A stretch of DNA of 7,366 nucleotides from JBDTMC01 sp039934475 (GTDB lineage: Bacteria; Acidobacteriota; Terriglobia; Bryobacterales; Bryobacteraceae), in contig JBDTMC010000396.1 of the NCBI GenBank assembly GCA_039934475.1, positions 1 through 7,366 on the forward strand. The letters are read 5' to 3'. The position numbers and the translations under genes are program-made. Shown piece after piece: positions 5,966-7,366 of this stretch. The notes beneath the pieces were generated by a model that was given only the letters and a program-made list of their open reading frames with translations, made no database searches and was not told the origin of the DNA. The first letter of the stretch is position 1; each line of letters starts with the position of its first letter.

Positions 5966-6606
5966 CACAGGCCTCCTTCCAGCGCTGCCAGGCTCTCTCT
6001 CAGCTTCTTCATTCCCAATCGAATCCGTGTCTTCACGGTCCCTAACGGCACTCCTGTTTCTTCCGCTAAGTCCGCATGAGAGAGACCTCGAAAAAAAGCG
6101 AGATGGATCAACATTCTCTGATCGGACGGCAACTGGGCCAGCGCGCTCTGCACCATGCGCCGCTGCTGATTCATCCCCGCAGTCTCATCGGGAGCGGGCG
6201 CTTGATCGGCCGCCTCGAAATGCTCATCCATGTGCTGTTCGCGGCGTGTTCGTTCCGCCCGCGACCGGATACGGTCGATGGCACGGCTCCGTGTCAGCAT
6301 CACCAGCCACGTCGAAACCGACCCCCGGCCCACCTCGAACGTAGCCGCCATACGCCACACCTGGGCGAACACATCGGCCACCACTTCCTCGGCATCCTCC
6401 GGATCGGCCAGCATCTTCAACGCCAGCCCATAAATCATTGCCGAGCTCTCATCGTATAGACTACCTAGTGCGGTTTGCTCACCCTGCGCGATGCGCCGCA
6501 CTAGCGGCACCCACACTTCGTCCCTGGCCCGAAGCGGTGAGAGCGCGGGAGCGGAAGCGGCCATATCTTCTGGTACGTGGCCACCGCTCAGATTGGATTC
6601 ATTCAA
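5965..6606 (-). CDS. ECF-family RNA polymerase sigma factor
   Basis: A 213-residue group 4 (extracytoplasmic function) sigma factor. Region 2 spans about 45-116 (SLYDESSAMIYGLALKML, then DAEEVVADVFAQVW, STWLVMLTRSRAIDRIRSR), which binds core polymerase and the -10 element. Region 4 spans about 150-207 (QLPSDQRMLIHLAFFRGLSHADLAEETG, then PLGTVKTRIRLGMKKLRES), the -35 helix-turn-helix. There is no extra C-terminal domain. It directs transcription of a stress regulon once freed from the anti-sigma factor encoded next to it, whose start overlaps its stop by one base. The start is uncertain: TTG 6606 has GGGAGG 11 bases upstream (6618-6623). The first in-frame ATG is residue 15 (6564), has no good ribosome site, and would still leave both domains whole. 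Such pairs usually regulate themselves; no clear ECF promoter was recognised in the 52-bp gap upstream, which is shared with the divergent HAD gene. Confidence 0.92.
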   Translation of the reverse strand: MNESNLSGGHVPEDMAASAPALSPLRARDEVWVPLVRRIAQGEQTALGSLYDESSAMIYGLALKMLADPEDAEEVVADVFAQVWRMAATFEVGRGSVSTWLVMLTRSRAIDRIRSRAERTRREQHMDEHFEAADQAPAPDETAGMNQQRRMVQSALAQLPSDQRMLIHLAFFRGLSHADLAEETGVPLGTVKTRIRLGMKKLRESLAALEGGL

Positions 6607-6658
6607 CGGAGAAATGACCTCCCATCACGGCTGAATTGAGACGAGAATACCATAGCGC

Positions 6659-7276
6659 ATGAAATACGACGGCTTCTTATTCGACTTCGACGGCGTAATC
6701 GCAGACACCGAACCGATTCATTGGAACTCCTGGCGATTCGCCCTCGCGCCTCACGGCTTAGATCTCAGTTGGGACGATTACTGCCGCGTCTGCCGCGGGT
6801 TGGCGCCCTCCGCCATGCGCCCCGCCCTGCGCACCGTTGTGCCGGACGTGGACCGCGTGCCTGACCTCGAAGATCGCTACCACCAAGCTAAAGACGAGGC
6901 CTTCGCCCACCTCGCCGACAACCCGCCCATCACGCCTGAAACCATCGCCATGCTCCATGGCCTCAGGACCGTCATCCGCGCCGGCCTCGTAACGTCTGCG
7001 ATGCGCATCACCGTCGAACCTGTCTTGCACAAGTCCGGTATACACAGCGTGTTCGACGCCTTCATTTATCGCGAAGACGTCACTCACCCTAAGCCCGCAC
7101 CCGACGCCTATCGAATCGGAGCCGAGCGCCTCGGCGGCAAACGTATTCTGGTCTTCGAAGACACCCCTGCGGGTCTGGAAAGCGCGCGCGCCGCCGGCCT
7201 CGACGTCGTTCTTGTCGACGATTGCGCCCGCCTCCCAGAACTCGTCCGGTGCGCAGTAACCGAGCCGCGACAGTGA
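6659..7276 (+). CDS. HAD superfamily hydrolase, beta-phosphoglucomutase-like
   Basis: A 205-residue cytoplasmic protein of the haloacid dehalogenase superfamily, subfamily I with a small helical cap. All four motifs are present: motif I DFDGVIAD with nucleophile Asp9 and acid/base Asp11; motif II VTSAM with Thr112; motif III Lys145 in HPKPAPDAY; motif IV VFEDTPAG with Glu167 and Asp168 for magnesium. The cap (about 17-85) resembles that of beta-phosphoglucomutase and small phosphosugar phosphatases. The substrate cannot be assigned from sequence: a sugar phosphate phosphatase, phosphoglycolate phosphatase or phosphomutase are all possible. It is divergent from the sigma factor gene with 52 bp between them. 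Only a weak purine run (GAGACGAGAA) precedes the ATG at 6659. A hairpin overlaps its stop codon. Confidence 0.9.
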   Translation: MKYDGFLFDFDGVIADTEPIHWNSWRFALAPHGLDLSWDDYCRVCRGLAPSAMRPALRTVVPDVDRVPDLEDRYHQAKDEAFAHLADNPPITPETIAMLHGLRTVIRAGLVTSAMRITVEPVLHKSGIHSVFDAFIYREDVTHPKPAPDAYRIGAERLGGKRILVFEDTPAGLESARAAGLDVVLVDDCARLPELVRCAVTEPRQ

Positions 7277-7297
7277 TGAGGGAGCGTCCGTCATCAC
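7273..7297. repeat. Hairpin over the HAD gene stop codon
   Basis: GTGATGA (7273-7279) pairs with TCATCAC (7291-7297). After a G-G mismatch, GGA (7281-7283) pairs with TCC (7287-7289) around the 3-nt loop GCG. No T-run follows on either strand, so it is not a classical intrinsic terminator, though it may protect the 3' end of the HAD transcript. The remaining bases to 7366 hold no supported gene. Confidence 0.45.
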
Positions 7298-7366
7298 GGT
7301 TAGCTCGCCTGGCAGTCCGTGGCGCAAGTGGTCAGGCTCGAAAAATGGGGCTGGCATGATTTTCCG

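Noticed and set aside
6758..7357. Minus-strand open frame of 199 codons
   Set aside because: It is antisense to nearly the whole HAD gene, whose four catalytic motifs are clear; no domain is visible in the minus reading.
7300..7366. Possible C-terminal end of a minus-strand gene entering from the right edge
   Set aside because: A frame ending at TAA 7300-7302 exists, but it is only 21 codons, rich in Cys/Ser/Thr, and matches nothing I recognise.

Overview
The window comes from a GC-rich bacterial chromosome. The gene content points to an acidobacterium, probably of the Solibacter/Bryobacter group: an S55 (SpoIVB-type) peptidase of the secreted acidobacterial form, an exosortase/EpsI pair, a membrane-anchored degenerate MPN protein, a DUF4097 protein and an ECF sigma/ChrR-like anti-sigma pair. 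This placement rests on recognising family patterns, not on a database search. No tRNA, rRNA, CRISPR array or complete insertion sequence was seen.

Layout. 1-744 (minus) is the N-terminal part of a secreted S55 peptidase that runs off the left edge. Its last ~45 codons look unlike the family and lie in a segment full of inverted repeats. 837-2328 (plus) is a two-gene operon of exosortase and EpsI with a 26-nt overlap, ending in a probable intrinsic terminator. It converges on 2339-4503 (minus), a second two-gene operon: a class I SAM methyltransferase followed by a membrane protein with a degenerate MPN/JAB domain. Divergent from that, 4578-5378 (plus) encodes a secreted DUF4097 beta-solenoid protein with eight DSG motifs. 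5414-6606 (minus) is an ECF sigma factor whose stop overlaps the start of its zinc-binding, cupin-containing anti-sigma factor. Divergent again, 6659-7276 (plus) encodes a HAD-family phosphatase/mutase. The final 90 bases hold a hairpin and no supported gene.

How the genes fit together. Much of the window concerns the cell envelope. The exosortase should cleave and anchor C-terminally tagged exported proteins, often together with exopolysaccharide, and EpsI is its usual partner. The S55 peptidase and the DUF4097 protein are exported, and the MPN-like protein is anchored in the inner membrane with a C-terminal domain that is probably periplasmic. The sigma/anti-sigma pair resembles the RpoE/ChrR singlet-oxygen and peroxide response; its targets cannot be read from the window. 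The least conventional gene is the MPN-like membrane protein: its JAMM histidines are replaced (GWFRST where active enzymes have GWxHxH), while the Glu and Asp of the motif are kept.
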